Shown: piece after piece, positions 37,890-46,590 of the stretch | Layout of the letters: the number at the start of each line of letters is the position of its first letter | Position numbering within the stretch: position 1 is the first letter of the stretch | Translations under genes and position numbers: made by a program | The notes under the pieces: generated by a model | The model's database searches: none | Told to the model about the DNA's origin: nothing | Seen by the model: the letters and a program-made list of their open reading frames with translations, nothing else | From: Chthoniobacteraceae bacterium | GTDB lineage: Bacteria > Verrucomicrobiota > Verrucomicrobiia > Chthoniobacterales > Chthoniobacteraceae | Reading direction: 5' to 3' | NCBI GenBank assembly: GCA_947476045.1 | Contig: CANJNZ010000031.1 | Span: forward strand, 1 to 46,664 | DNA length: 46,664 bases

Positions 37890-38000
37890 GGGCGGAGACT
37901 GTCGGGCATTCGACGGCGCTGCAAGCCGGAGGTGCAGTCTTTCATTCCGCAAATTTTGTGGATTGTTTTTCAAGCGGCAAATAAGCAACTTTTAACTCCC

Positions 38001-38501
38001 GTGAACGAATCTAACCAAATCCGAATCGCCAGCGTCGCTGAGCTTGATGCGCTGATCGGTGTTCATGTTACGGGTGAAACGCCCGAGGTGATGTGGGAAG
38101 ATTCGCACGGCCATTTTCAATTCGAGACAGAGGCCGAGGCGCTCATCGCGATTGCCGATCCCTATTACCAGCAGTTCCTGCCCGACGTGGATTGGTCAAT
38201 GACAGTCGTGCGGCAGGTGCGAATTTACCGTCGATATAGCAGCGACCCATTCGTCCTTTGGTCTGTTGTAGAAAAGGCTACAGCAGCGCATGGCGTGCTT
38301 CAGGTATGGCGAGAAATGGGACTCTGGTGCGCTACATTTGGGAGCAATCCCTCAGCAACGGCCCGCAATCCTGCCGTGGCGATCTGCCTGGCTGCGCTCC
38401 ATGCGTGCAAGCTGAAGTTCGATGTGAATCAGGACCGCATTGATTCGCAGATCAATCAAATCGCCGCCATGCCGTCGCTTGGCGTGTCTCCCTCGAACTG
38501 A
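38001..38501 (+). CDS. Phage ABA-sandwich-domain-like protein
   Basis: A 166-residue protein from a GTG at 38001 (VNESNQIRIASVAELDAL); the frame stays open upstream but only through the neighbouring gene's leader. The second half has LWSVVEKATAAHGVLQVWRE, then WCATFG and AVAICLAALHACKLKFDV. This resembles the 'phage ABA sandwich' domain, found mainly in phage proteins of unknown function. No other phage gene is nearby, so it may be a relic of a prophage or a domesticated gene. Family assignment by eye only. It is convergent with the Nudix gene, 2 bp between stop codons. Confidence 0.6.
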   Translation: MNESNQIRIASVAELDALIGVHVTGETPEVMWEDSHGHFQFETEAEALIAIADPYYQQFLPDVDWSMTVVRQVRIYRRYSSDPFVLWSVVEKATAAHGVLQVWREMGLWCATFGSNPSATARNPAVAICLAALHACKLKFDVNQDRIDSQINQIAAMPSLGVSPSN

Positions 38502-38503
38502 CG

Positions 38504-39121
38504 TTACTTCGCCGCAGCGAGCAGGGTGTCAATTCCATCAATGCAGAACTGGCTCCACGTCTCCAGCGCGTCGCGTCGCTGGCGCAATTCCGCTATCGGC
38601 ACAAAGCCCGCTTCCGTGATCACGCTCTCGCGTTTGCGTGCGGCGTCAGTTGCGAGCCTGAAAATATGGACGACCCCGAGATGCACTTTGCCCACGTCGT
38701 TCGAGTCGTCGTTGAGCAGCGCGACGACGTGATTTGTGTAGGGCGTCTCGATGAACATTTCCTCTGCCACTTCGCGCTGCACGGCGGTGTTGTAGGCGTC
38801 GTAGTCGAGGGAAAAGAGACCTTCGTCTCCGTCATTCATGTGTCCGCCGATGCCCACGCTTCCCTTCGCCACGAGGCGTTGCTCGCCGGATTTTTTACCG
38901 CGCACGTAATGAAACACCGAGTCGCCGTGCACGATGAGCACGTAGGGGATGATTTGTTTCAGCGACGGGTTTGTCTCCGCCGGAGCGCGCGGGGTGAAAA
39001 AATTGTTCTCCCTTGCAAGCATCACGGGCAGGTAGCGCTGCACATCGAAGCACAGTCCTTGGAACATACCGATGCGTTCAATCAACTCACGGCGGACGAC
39101 GAGAATGTTTTCTTCTTTCAT
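38504..39121 (-). CDS. Nudix (MutT-like) hydrolase
   Basis: A 205-residue protein from the ATG at 39121 (MKEENILVVRREL); an open extension upstream is ignored. The Nudix box is present but stretched: GGHMN near 92-96 and REVAEEM (residues 116-122) with about 20 residues between. Nudix enzymes hydrolyse nucleoside diphosphates linked to another moiety (for example damaged nucleotides or dinucleotides), with magnesium bound by the box glutamates (Glu117, Glu120, Glu121). The substrate cannot be told. It is divergent from the radical SAM gene (159 bp between starts, AT-rich). Confidence 0.8.
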   Translation of the reverse strand: MKEENILVVRRELIERIGMFQGLCFDVQRYLPVMLARENNFFTPRAPAETNPSLKQIIPYVLIVHGDSVFHYVRGKKSGEQRLVAKGSVGIGGHMNDGDEGLFSLDYDAYNTAVQREVAEEMFIETPYTNHVVALLNDDSNDVGKVHLGVVHIFRLATDAARKRESVITEAGFVPIAELRQRRDALETWSQFCIDGIDTLLAAAK

Positions 39122-39280
39122 GCAGCGCGTTGTGCGTTGGCGGATGCAAAATGCCAAACGGGAAATGCTGCTCGCACAATTTCGCCGTCACTTTCACGGA
39201 CAACGCATCCGGCAAAAAATGCTACGCATACATAATATCTCGTTGCCTCGCGGGTATTCCTCTGTATCACTCCAAAGCTG

Positions 39281-40624
39281 ATGCCTGCGAATTCCACCGA
39301 GCTATTTGACCGTCTCCTGAGCGATGGCGACGAGACCACCGCCGGCAATTACTTCGTCGCCAATTATCCGCCGTTTTCGTTTTGGAAAAAGGAGCGCGCC
39401 GGCGATGTCGCGCGCATCCTGCAAGCACCACCGCCCGCAGCCACGCCGCTGGGCGTATATTTTCACATCCCGTTTTGCCGGAAGCGCTGCCACTTTTGCT
39501 ACTTCCGCGTTTATACGGACAAAAACGCCGAGGAAATCAAAGGCTACATCGAATCCGGGATGCGCGAACTCGAAGCCTACGCTCGCACGCCGCGCATCGC
39601 AGTGCGCAAGCCGAAGTTCGTCTATTTCGGCGGCGGCACGCCGAGCTATTTGAGCGTATCGCAACTCACCGCGCTCACCGACCGCATGAAGTCCATCCTG
39701 ACGTGGGACGAAGCGGAGGAAGTCGCGTTCGAGGCCGAGCCCGGGACGCTCACTGAGGGTAAATTGAGCGCGCTGCGTGAAATCGGCATCACCCGCCTCT
39801 CGCTCGGCGTGGAGAATTTCGACAAGCACATCCTCGAAATCAACGGACGCGCCCATCGCGAGGACGAAATCTACCGCGCATACAGCTTCGCGCGCAGTGT
39901 CGGCTTTCCGCAGATCAACATAGACCTCATCGCCGGCATGGTGGAGGAGACCGATGAAAACTGGCAGCGCAACATCGCCAAGACCCTAGAACTCCAGCCC
40001 GACAGCGTCACGATTTACCAGATGGAAGTGCCGTTCAACACGGGCATCTACGAACAGATGAAAACCGAGGGAAAACTCGTCGCGCCCGTCGCGTGCTGGC
40101 ACACGAAACGCCGCTGGGTGAACGAGGCTTTCAGCGCGCTGGAGAAAAACGGATACACCGTGACGAGCGCGACGACCGCCGTGCGCGATCCGGCAAAAAC
40201 GAAATTCGTCTATCGCGACGAGCTGTGGCAGGGCGCGGATTTGCTCGGCCTCGGAGTCGCGAGTTTCAGCCATCTCGGCGGCGTGCATTTTCAAAACTTG
40301 CCGGACTTTGAGAGCTACACCGCAGCGGTGGCGGCGGGCGAACTTCCCATCGGTCGCGCGCTGGAAACCACGCCCGAGGAACGCCTCATCCGCGAGTTGA
40401 TCCTCCAGCTCAAACTCGGACGCGTCTCTCGAAGCTACTTCGTGCAAAAGTTCGGCGTGAATGTGAACGAGCGATTCGATGCGCAATTCACCGAACTCAA
40501 ACGCCGCGGCCTGCTTGCCGAACAGGGCGACTGGCTCGTGCTCGACCGCTCCGCGCTGCTGAAAGTGGACGTGATCCTCCATGCGTTCTTTTTGCCACAG
40601 CACCAAAACGCCCGCTACTCGTGA
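39281..40624 (+). CDS. HemN/HemW-like radical SAM enzyme
   Basis: A 447-residue radical SAM protein of the coproporphyrinogen III dehydrogenase-like family. The iron-sulfur motif is YFHIPFCRKRCHFCYF (Cys66, Cys70, Cys73, CxxxCxxC), followed by FVYFGGGTPSYLS, EVAFEAEPGTL and ITRLSLGVENFDKHILEINGRAH. A C-terminal HemN-type domain (about 355-440) has TPEERLIRELILQLKLGRV. Homologues include coproporphyrinogen dehydrogenase, HemW haem chaperones and radical methyl-/cyclopropanation-type enzymes, so the name alone does not give the substrate. Its stop overlaps the next start by 4 bp (GTGA), tying it to a chorismate lyase-like and a flavoprotein gene, which argues for a biosynthetic role rather than haem synthesis. 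Confidence 0.9.
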   Translation: MPANSTELFDRLLSDGDETTAGNYFVANYPPFSFWKKERAGDVARILQAPPPAATPLGVYFHIPFCRKRCHFCYFRVYTDKNAEEIKGYIESGMRELEAYARTPRIAVRKPKFVYFGGGTPSYLSVSQLTALTDRMKSILTWDEAEEVAFEAEPGTLTEGKLSALREIGITRLSLGVENFDKHILEINGRAHREDEIYRAYSFARSVGFPQINIDLIAGMVEETDENWQRNIAKTLELQPDSVTIYQMEVPFNTGIYEQMKTEGKLVAPVACWHTKRRWVNEAFSALEKNGYTVTSATTAVRDPAKTKFVYRDELWQGADLLGLGVASFSHLGGVHFQNLPDFESYTAAVAAGELPIGRALETTPEERLIRELILQLKLGRVSRSYFVQKFGVNVNERFDAQFTELKRRGLLAEQGDWLVLDRSALLKVDVILHAFFLPQHQNARYS

Positions 40625-41166
40625 CCGCCGCGCCGCCACTCGAATTACTCCATCCGCTCCCGCTCTTTTACGCAGCGGCTGGCCGCCCGCTTCCAGAGTT
40701 TGAAATCATCGAGGCATCCGCGCTTCCACCTTCAGCGTATCGGCTTTTGGTTCACTCGGGAGACATGACATCCAAACTCGAAGACTACTTCAGCGACGAA
40801 ATGCTTCTCAGCGTCATTCAGCGCGAGCACTCGCCCGCGCACTATCGCCGCGAAGTGTTGCTCCAGTGCGCGAAAACCGCGTTGCCCGTCGAATACGGCG
40901 CGATTGAAATTTCCCTCGATGCCTTCGATGAGCCGCTCCGTTCCGAAATCGTCGCCGCACGCCTCCCGCTCGGTGGATTACTGAATCGCTACGAAGTCCG
41001 CTACCGCAGCGAACCGCGCGCATTTCTCCGCGTCGCCCCGTGCGCCTATCTCGCCGAATTGTTCCAGATCGCGCTGCCCGTCACGCTCTTCGGTCGCTCG
41101 AATCAACTCCTCGACGCCGACAACCGCGTCCTCGCGCAAATCGTCGAAATCCTTCGCCCCGTCTGA
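40621..41166 (+). CDS. UbiC-like chorismate lyase family protein
   Basis: A 181-residue protein starting at GTG (40621), overlapping the radical SAM gene by 4 bp. The sequence follows the chorismate lyase pattern: Arg76 in HYRREVLLQ, LPVEYGAIEISL, LPLGGLLNRY, and a C-terminus LFGRSNQLLDADNRVLAQIV ending in EILRPV. This last part matches the 'WGRRSxF...TELFLP' ending of E. coli UbiC. Glu176 sits where UbiC keeps its catalytic Glu155. UbiC removes pyruvate from chorismate to give 4-hydroxybenzoate. I infer that this protein makes 4-hydroxybenzoate or a close relative for the neighbouring enzymes. A non-catalytic, ligand-binding member of the fold is the alternative. Confidence 0.65.
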   Translation: MTAAPPLELLHPLPLFYAAAGRPLPEFEIIEASALPPSAYRLLVHSGDMTSKLEDYFSDEMLLSVIQREHSPAHYRREVLLQCAKTALPVEYGAIEISLDAFDEPLRSEIVAARLPLGGLLNRYEVRYRSEPRAFLRVAPCAYLAELFQIALPVTLFGRSNQLLDADNRVLAQIVEILRPV

Positions 41167-41169
41167 GCC

Positions 41170-42420
41170 ATGACCGCGCGCTACGACGTCATCATCATCG
41201 GGGCCGGGCCGGCTGGCACCACCGCTGCGGCACTGCTCGCCGAGCGCGGGCGGCGCGTGCTCGTTTTGGAAAAGGAAAAGTTTCCGCGCTACCACATCGG
41301 CGAATCGCTCATGCCGTATTGCTGGTTCACGCTGAACCGCCTCGGCCTCATCGCGCAGATGCACGAGCGCGCGTTTGTGAAAAAGCACAGCGTCCAGTTT
41401 GTCACCGCCGACGGACGCCAGTCATCGCCGTTCTATTTTTCTGAACACTACGATCACCCCAGCGCCGTCACGTGGCAGATCGAACGTGCGGAGTTCGACA
41501 TGATGCTCCTCGACAACGCCCGTGCAAAGGGCGCTGAAGTCCGCGAGCAGACCGCCGTGCAGAAATTACTGCGCGACGATTCGGGCCGCGTCGTCGGCGT
41601 CGAGGCCATCGGAGCGGACGGCAATTCTTTCCACGTCCACGCTCCCGTCACCGTGGACTGCTCGGGTCGAGACCGCGTCGCCGCACTGCGCGACGGCTGG
41701 TATCAGCGCGACCCGAAGCTCAACAAACTCGCCATCTGGAGCTACTGGCGCGGCGCGAAGCGCGACCCCGGCATTGACGAGGGAAACACCACCGTCGCCT
41801 ACGTTGGCGGGCGCGGCTGGTTTTGGTATATCCCGTTGAAAAACGACATCGTCAGCCTCGGCATCGTCGCGGAAAAAGACTACCTCTTCAGTGCGAGCAA
41901 GGACCCTGCCGCCATCATGGCGCGCGAAATCGAACGCAACGTCTGGATTCGCGACCACATCGCGGGCGGCACGCAATTCGGCGAGTATTGGGTCACCAGC
42001 GAATTCAGCTACCGCTGCCGCCATCCCGCCGCCGACGGACTCCTCCTCGCGGGCGACGCCTTCGCATTTCTCGATCCCGTATTTTCCAGCGGCGTCTTCC
42101 TCGCATTGAAAAGCGGCGAACTCGCCGCCGACGCCGTGGACGCCGCACTCACCGCCGGCGACACCAGCGGCGCACGTTTTTCCGAATACGGCGCGACGCT
42201 CTGCCGTGGCATCGAAAACATGCGCAAACTCGTCTATGCATTTTACGACGAAGACTTCTCCTTCGGCAAAATGATCAAAGCCCATCCGGCCCAGCGCGGC
42301 GCACTTACCGACAGCCTCATCGGCGACCTCTTCGAGCGCGACTTCACCGCCCTCCACGCCGCCATGCGCGACTTCGCCGAACTCCCGCCCGTGTTGGAAT
42401 ACGGCAGCACCCCCGCGTAG
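41170..42420 (+). CDS. FAD-dependent monooxygenase/halogenase-type flavoprotein
   Basis: A 416-residue flavoprotein, 3 bp after the chorismate lyase-like gene. FAD binding: IIIGAGPAGTTAA (residues 8-20) and GLLLAGDAFAFLDP (about 290-303). Halogenase-family hallmarks are FPRYHIGESLMP (39-49), WFWYIP (217-222), which fits the WxWxIP motif, and FLDPVFSSG (300-308), which fits the Fx.Px.Sx.G pattern. Lys71-Lys72 lie about where halogenases have their catalytic lysine. The protein may therefore halogenate, but many relatives with these motifs are plain oxidoreductases such as geranylgeranyl reductase-like or aromatic hydroxylating enzymes. With the chorismate lyase upstream, a hydroxybenzoate-derived substrate is the likeliest guess. 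Confidence 0.88.
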   Translation: MTARYDVIIIGAGPAGTTAAALLAERGRRVLVLEKEKFPRYHIGESLMPYCWFTLNRLGLIAQMHERAFVKKHSVQFVTADGRQSSPFYFSEHYDHPSAVTWQIERAEFDMMLLDNARAKGAEVREQTAVQKLLRDDSGRVVGVEAIGADGNSFHVHAPVTVDCSGRDRVAALRDGWYQRDPKLNKLAIWSYWRGAKRDPGIDEGNTTVAYVGGRGWFWYIPLKNDIVSLGIVAEKDYLFSASKDPAAIMAREIERNVWIRDHIAGGTQFGEYWVTSEFSYRCRHPAADGLLLAGDAFAFLDPVFSSGVFLALKSGELAADAVDAALTAGDTSGARFSEYGATLCRGIENMRKLVYAFYDEDFSFGKMIKAHPAQRGALTDSLIGDLFERDFTALHAAMRDFAELPPVLEYGSTPA

Positions 42421-42638
42421 CGCCGCACATTCTTGATGAAAGTTTGGACATTGAAAACATAGGAGTTATCGTCCTGATAATGATATGCCTAAATTACGGA
42501 ATATTGAAAAGAGAGATAGAAATAGCGGACCTCTAGAAACACACCGTAAGGCTGCTATCCCGGAATCAGTGACACATCTTCTCAAAATATCCCAATATGC
42601 GTTTAACGGTATTTTGTGACAAAAATTGAAACGCGCAG

Positions 42639-45600
42639 ATGAAATCATCAAAGCCCATTGGAATTGTCACAAGCTTCATTGCATCTCTCCTCCTGGTTTT
42701 ACAGTCCGCCTCAGCTAGCACTGCCTACGAACAATGGGCTCTGATTAAAAATCTAACTGGACCTCCCGGTTCCACCACGGATCCTGCCTTTGACGCGGAC
42801 CCCGACAATGACGGAATCAAGAACGGCCTCGAGTGGGTCCTAGGAGGCAACCCCGCCCAGAACGACGCTGCAACCATACTGCCGCACGTCTCAATAGGCG
42901 AAAGCAGTTATATCCTGACGTTCACCCGAGAGGAGGCTGCGAATAACGAAACTGTCCTTAGTATCGAATATGGAAGCGACCTCACCTGGTCAAAATCCGT
43001 CGCTATTGGTGCCAACTCTGCTCCGGCGGACGCCAGCGGCATTGTTGTGACTATAAACACACAAGCGACCCCAGATGAAATCAACGTAAATATCCCGTTG
43101 TCCAATGCGCTTGGCGGAAAACTTTTTACCCGAATGAAAGTGATTCGGATACCTCCACCGACTTCCATTGCAATTACCGGCGGAGAACAACAAAACGGAA
43201 CCGTCTCGCAACCGCTTCCCGCACCGCTGAGTGTCACTGTGAAAAATGAGTTTGGGAATCCAGCCTCCAACGTGATTGTCCAATGGGTGATTGTTTCAGG
43301 TAACGGAGCACTGAGCACGACTTCGAGCACAACCAACTCGCAAGGCATTGCAATGTGTGAACTGACCTTGGGACCAGAGCCGGGCGCGAATGTCGTTACG
43401 GCCAGCGTTTTGGGGCAGGTCCTGACTGCGAGTTTCACCTCGACCGCCTACTGGGATGTTGACGCCAATTCATACTTTTCCCGTGTTATGGCCATTAGTG
43501 GTGGGAGCGATCCCATCAGCACTCCGGAGAAGAAAAATATAAACAACTTTATTGTCGGCCTAAAGAACCTCAGTCTTTGGACCTCTCTGGCAGATGGTTG
43601 GAGCTTTCGTAGTTTGCAAAACATTGGGACTGGCACCGCAGTCGCCGCCCTGAAGAGCAACGCTGCGAATGCCACTTATTTCAACAGTCCACTGTGGTCT
43701 CCCGAAGGCGTGGTCGTGGACGGCACCGATAAATATGTAAACGTCCCTCCAATCAATCCGCTCGTCACAAATTTTTCCGTCATTCAAATTCTGAAAAACC
43801 GTGCCTTTCCGTCCAACGCCTCCAGCTTTAGCTGGGCCGCAAGAGACTCTTTGACGGGAATAAGTTACAAATCGCAATGTCTGGGACTTTCGACGTGGTC
43901 ATATATCCCGACAGATCCGAAGTGGCAAATTTTCCGCTGTGGCTGGGACTTATTGATCGGAACTTATAATCGTCCTCCGACCCAGAATACTTTTTATGAC
44001 CTCGCTGTGACGGCTGACCAGAGCACCCCGACCACAGTAAAACTTTATATCGGCGGAAGTTCCAACGGAGCAACAGTCATCCCAACCACTATATCGAGCC
44101 CCAGCGGAAATTTTGCTCCTTCGACTTATGGGTATCGCATCGGCGGATACAGCGCTCAGGGAAATCATGACGGCATGGATGGCACTGTCTCCATGAGTTT
44201 TATTTTCAACACCCAGCTTTTAGATACTCAAATCGCCTCCGTGCATAACCTGATCCGCTCTACGATTGGGCAGGGATTGGGACTGACTGTAGCGGCGCCA
44301 CAGCCCCCGAGAGCCGGCACTCCCGCAGAACTGATTGCCCAAACAGGCCTCGATCAGTCCGCATCCACCGGTCAGGCATTGCCTCTGCCTCTGACTGTCC
44401 TTTTGAAGGACTCTCTCGGAAACCCCATTCCGAACGCCTTGATCAACTGGAGCGTCAACGTCGCGGGCGCCACACTATCGGCTGCTTCGGGCGTGACTTC
44501 CGCTCAAGGATTGGCGTCAACCGCATTGACTCTGGGTTCTTCGCCCGGCGCATACGTCGTGACTGCACAATTGAACGCCAGTTCCCTTTCGGCAACCTTC
44601 AATGCGACCGGATTGGTTCCGGCAAACGCCACCCTCACGATCGAGTCGGGCAACGCGCAAACCGGAATTGTTTCGATTTCACTGGCCTCAATCGGAGGTC
44701 CCGCGATGAACCCCATGGTCGTTCTGCTTAAAGACGCCTCAGGAAATCCGATCCCGCGCGTGCAAATCAACTGGCAGGTCACCCAGGGCGAGGGAACTCT
44801 GATTTCTTCTAACGTGGGGCGACAGGGCGAGCTGACTCCCAGTTACGCCTCCTCCGTCACGGACGCTGCAGGCAAAGCCTCCATGGGATTGATAATGGGA
44901 GATATTCCCGGTCCGCAGGCGGTTCTAGCTGCAGTTGCAGGCGGTAGTCAGAGCATTTCATTCAGTGCAAACGCGGTTTTAGCGGCCGATGATCACATCG
45001 TTTTGGTGCAGAATTTTGGCGCAATAGGCGACGGCGTCACAGATGACCAACCAGCGCTCCAAGCCGCCCTAGATTACGCCAGACAATTCACACGTTCGAG
45101 AGTGGTTTTTGAGAAAAATAAAATCTATCGGCTGTTTCTCAGACCCGACTCGGTCAGACATTTAACTGTGGATTGTGGCGGCCCTGCTGCCCCGATTTCC
45201 GCTGTGAGTCTCATTGGCAATGGGGCGACATTGAGATCAGACGTGACTGTGCCAGGCATCAACGGAACGGGCATCATCGCCGGCAGCGGAAAATGGCAGG
45301 GCATAAGCACTGCCGATCCTGTGATAATACACGGGCTTACTTTCGAAAGCACTCATGGAATCACTGACAGAACCACTGACGCACTTGGTATGAACAGTAG
45401 AAATCAAGCCGATGCCATCAAGCACATCAGAATCTTTGGAAACACCTTTAAGAATTTTTCCCGGCATGTAGATATTGGCGGGAGTCAGGATGTGACCATC
45501 ACGCAAAATAATTTCCTGATGGAAAAAGGCTACGATAGCGGAGCCGGAGGGGTCAACGTCGGCGTCTGGATGTATGCTGAAACTGGAAGCGGGGAGTTCG

Positions 45601-46436
45601 GGATTTTCACGAGGGATACTTACGTGACCAACAACTTCTATGACGGCCTCAGCACCCTCAACAGTATGTCGGAAGTAGCAGGACCTATCAAGGCCTGTGG
45701 CGACGGACTTATCTTCGGAGCATCTATCAATTATGTTGTCACCGGTAATCGAATCATCAACTTTTCCTATGAAGGTATTTACATCAATTACGCTGATTAC
45801 CGTGGAATCATCCCTTTGGCGGAACAAACCGCCATCGTCACCGGTAATTTTTTGGATGGAGGAAAAGGCGGGGGCTGGGGAATCCGAACGGCTTACAATA
45901 ATACTTTAATTGAAGACAACGTGATGATCAATATTGACGCCAATGGCATTGCCGTCGGGAGAGAAACCACTAATCCACCTGAGATTTGGAACGTGCAGGT
46001 CCTCAATAACGACATTACGATGCGTGTAAACGCGGGAGCGGCAATCGGCGTTAGCAATTCGCATTCCGCAAGAATTATAGGCAATACAGTTCGCGTTCCC
46101 GCGCCCAGTGCCGGTATTACTGTTTATGGAATTTCCGCAGGCGGTGTCGGATGGCATCTCGGAGACGGAAGCATTTATTACGCGGCGGCCGATATGAAAC
46201 TTGAAGACAACTTGGTGCAGATGAAACCCAACGGCGATGGTTCGTCTGCGGGAACTTCGATTGGAATCCAAATCTGGCATCTTACCACGCCATTTTCCGT
46301 GGCGGGAAATCTGGTAATGGACGCTGACCAAGGCCTCTTCCTACAAGAGCTGGGCGTCTGGTCATCTCCGTATACCCGCGCCGACTACGAAGCGGGTAAT
46401 CAGTTTTTGCGGTGCATCAAAAATATACATCAATAG
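42639..46436 (+). CDS. Giant secreted Ig-like / pectate-lyase-type beta-helix protein
   Basis: A 1265-residue exported protein. A signal peptide (about residues 1-26, ending SASA) is followed by a calcium-binding-like motif (DADPDNDGIKNGLEW, about 51-66), an Ig-like Big_1 domain (about 174-270, SVTVKNEFGNPASNVIVQW), and a LamG/concanavalin-like region (about 275-545). Two more Big_1-type domains follow (about 561-660 and 661-782; LTVLLKDSLGNPIPNALINW and MVVLLKDASGNPIPRVQINW). The C-terminal 475 residues start with VQNFGAIGDGVTDDQPALQAA, the Pectate_lyase_3/rhamnogalacturonase opening, and form a right-handed beta-helix. It probably acts on or binds polysaccharide outside the cell; catalytic residues are not identified. 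The 218 bp upstream are AT-rich without a clear promoter, and no regulator is adjacent. Confidence 0.9.
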   Translation: MKSSKPIGIVTSFIASLLLVLQSASASTAYEQWALIKNLTGPPGSTTDPAFDADPDNDGIKNGLEWVLGGNPAQNDAATILPHVSIGESSYILTFTREEAANNETVLSIEYGSDLTWSKSVAIGANSAPADASGIVVTINTQATPDEINVNIPLSNALGGKLFTRMKVIRIPPPTSIAITGGEQQNGTVSQPLPAPLSVTVKNEFGNPASNVIVQWVIVSGNGALSTTSSTTNSQGIAMCELTLGPEPGANVVTASVLGQVLTASFTSTAYWDVDANSYFSRVMAISGGSDPISTPEKKNINNFIVGLKNLSLWTSLADGWSFRSLQNIGTGTAVAALKSNAANATYFNSPLWSPEGVVVDGTDKYVNVPPINPLVTNFSVIQILKNRAFPSNASSFSWAARDSLTGISYKSQCLGLSTWSYIPTDPKWQIFRCGWDLLIGTYNRPPTQNTFYDLAVTADQSTPTTVKLYIGGSSNGATVIPTTISSPSGNFAPSTYGYRIGGYSAQGNHDGMDGTVSMSFIFNTQLLDTQIASVHNLIRSTIGQGLGLTVAAPQPPRAGTPAELIAQTGLDQSASTGQALPLPLTVLLKDSLGNPIPNALINWSVNVAGATLSAASGVTSAQGLASTALTLGSSPGAYVVTAQLNASSLSATFNATGLVPANATLTIESGNAQTGIVSISLASIGGPAMNPMVVLLKDASGNPIPRVQINWQVTQGEGTLISSNVGRQGELTPSYASSVTDAAGKASMGLIMGDIPGPQAVLAAVAGGSQSISFSANAVLAADDHIVLVQNFGAIGDGVTDDQPALQAALDYARQFTRSRVVFEKNKIYRLFLRPDSVRHLTVDCGGPAAPISAVSLIGNGATLRSDVTVPGINGTGIIAGSGKWQGISTADPVIIHGLTFESTHGITDRTTDALGMNSRNQADAIKHIRIFGNTFKNFSRHVDIGGSQDVTITQNNFLMEKGYDSGAGGVNVGVWMYAETGSGEFGIFTRDTYVTNNFYDGLSTLNSMSEVAGPIKACGDGLIFGASINYVVTGNRIINFSYEGIYINYADYRGIIPLAEQTAIVTGNFLDGGKGGGWGIRTAYNNTLIEDNVMINIDANGIAVGRETTNPPEIWNVQVLNNDITMRVNAGAAIGVSNSHSARIIGNTVRVPAPSAGITVYGISAGGVGWHLGDGSIYYAAADMKLEDNLVQMKPNGDGSSAGTSIGIQIWHLTTPFSVAGNLVMDADQGLFLQELGVWSSPYTRADYEAGNQFLRCIKNIHQ

Positions 46437-46567
46437 CAGTCGATAGTAGGCATGCCACGGGAATGTTTATCTAGGAGAAAACACGGGTGTCCGGTTGATG
46501 CGCGGTCGGTGTTTTGTTAGCCCAAGTTCCGCAGTTCGCGGAGGCTGATCTCGCATTCATGCGGGTT

Positions 46568-46590
46568 CCGAGGCGGCGGGCTCGGTTTTT
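46568..46590 (+). terminator. Possible rho-independent terminator
   Basis: CCGAG (46568-46572) pairs with CTCGG (46581-46585) across an 8-base loop and is followed by TTTTT. It lies about 130 bp after the last stop codon. The stem is short, so the call is weak. Confidence 0.35.

Noticed and set aside
39281-40624. Naming the radical SAM protein HemN (haem biosynthesis).
   Set aside because: The cluster motif and C-terminal domain are shared by HemW and biosynthetic relatives; the neighbours are not haem genes.
41170-42420. Naming the flavoprotein a tryptophan halogenase.
   Set aside because: The motifs fit the halogenase superfamily, but many members with them do not halogenate, and no tryptophan-binding features can be judged by eye.
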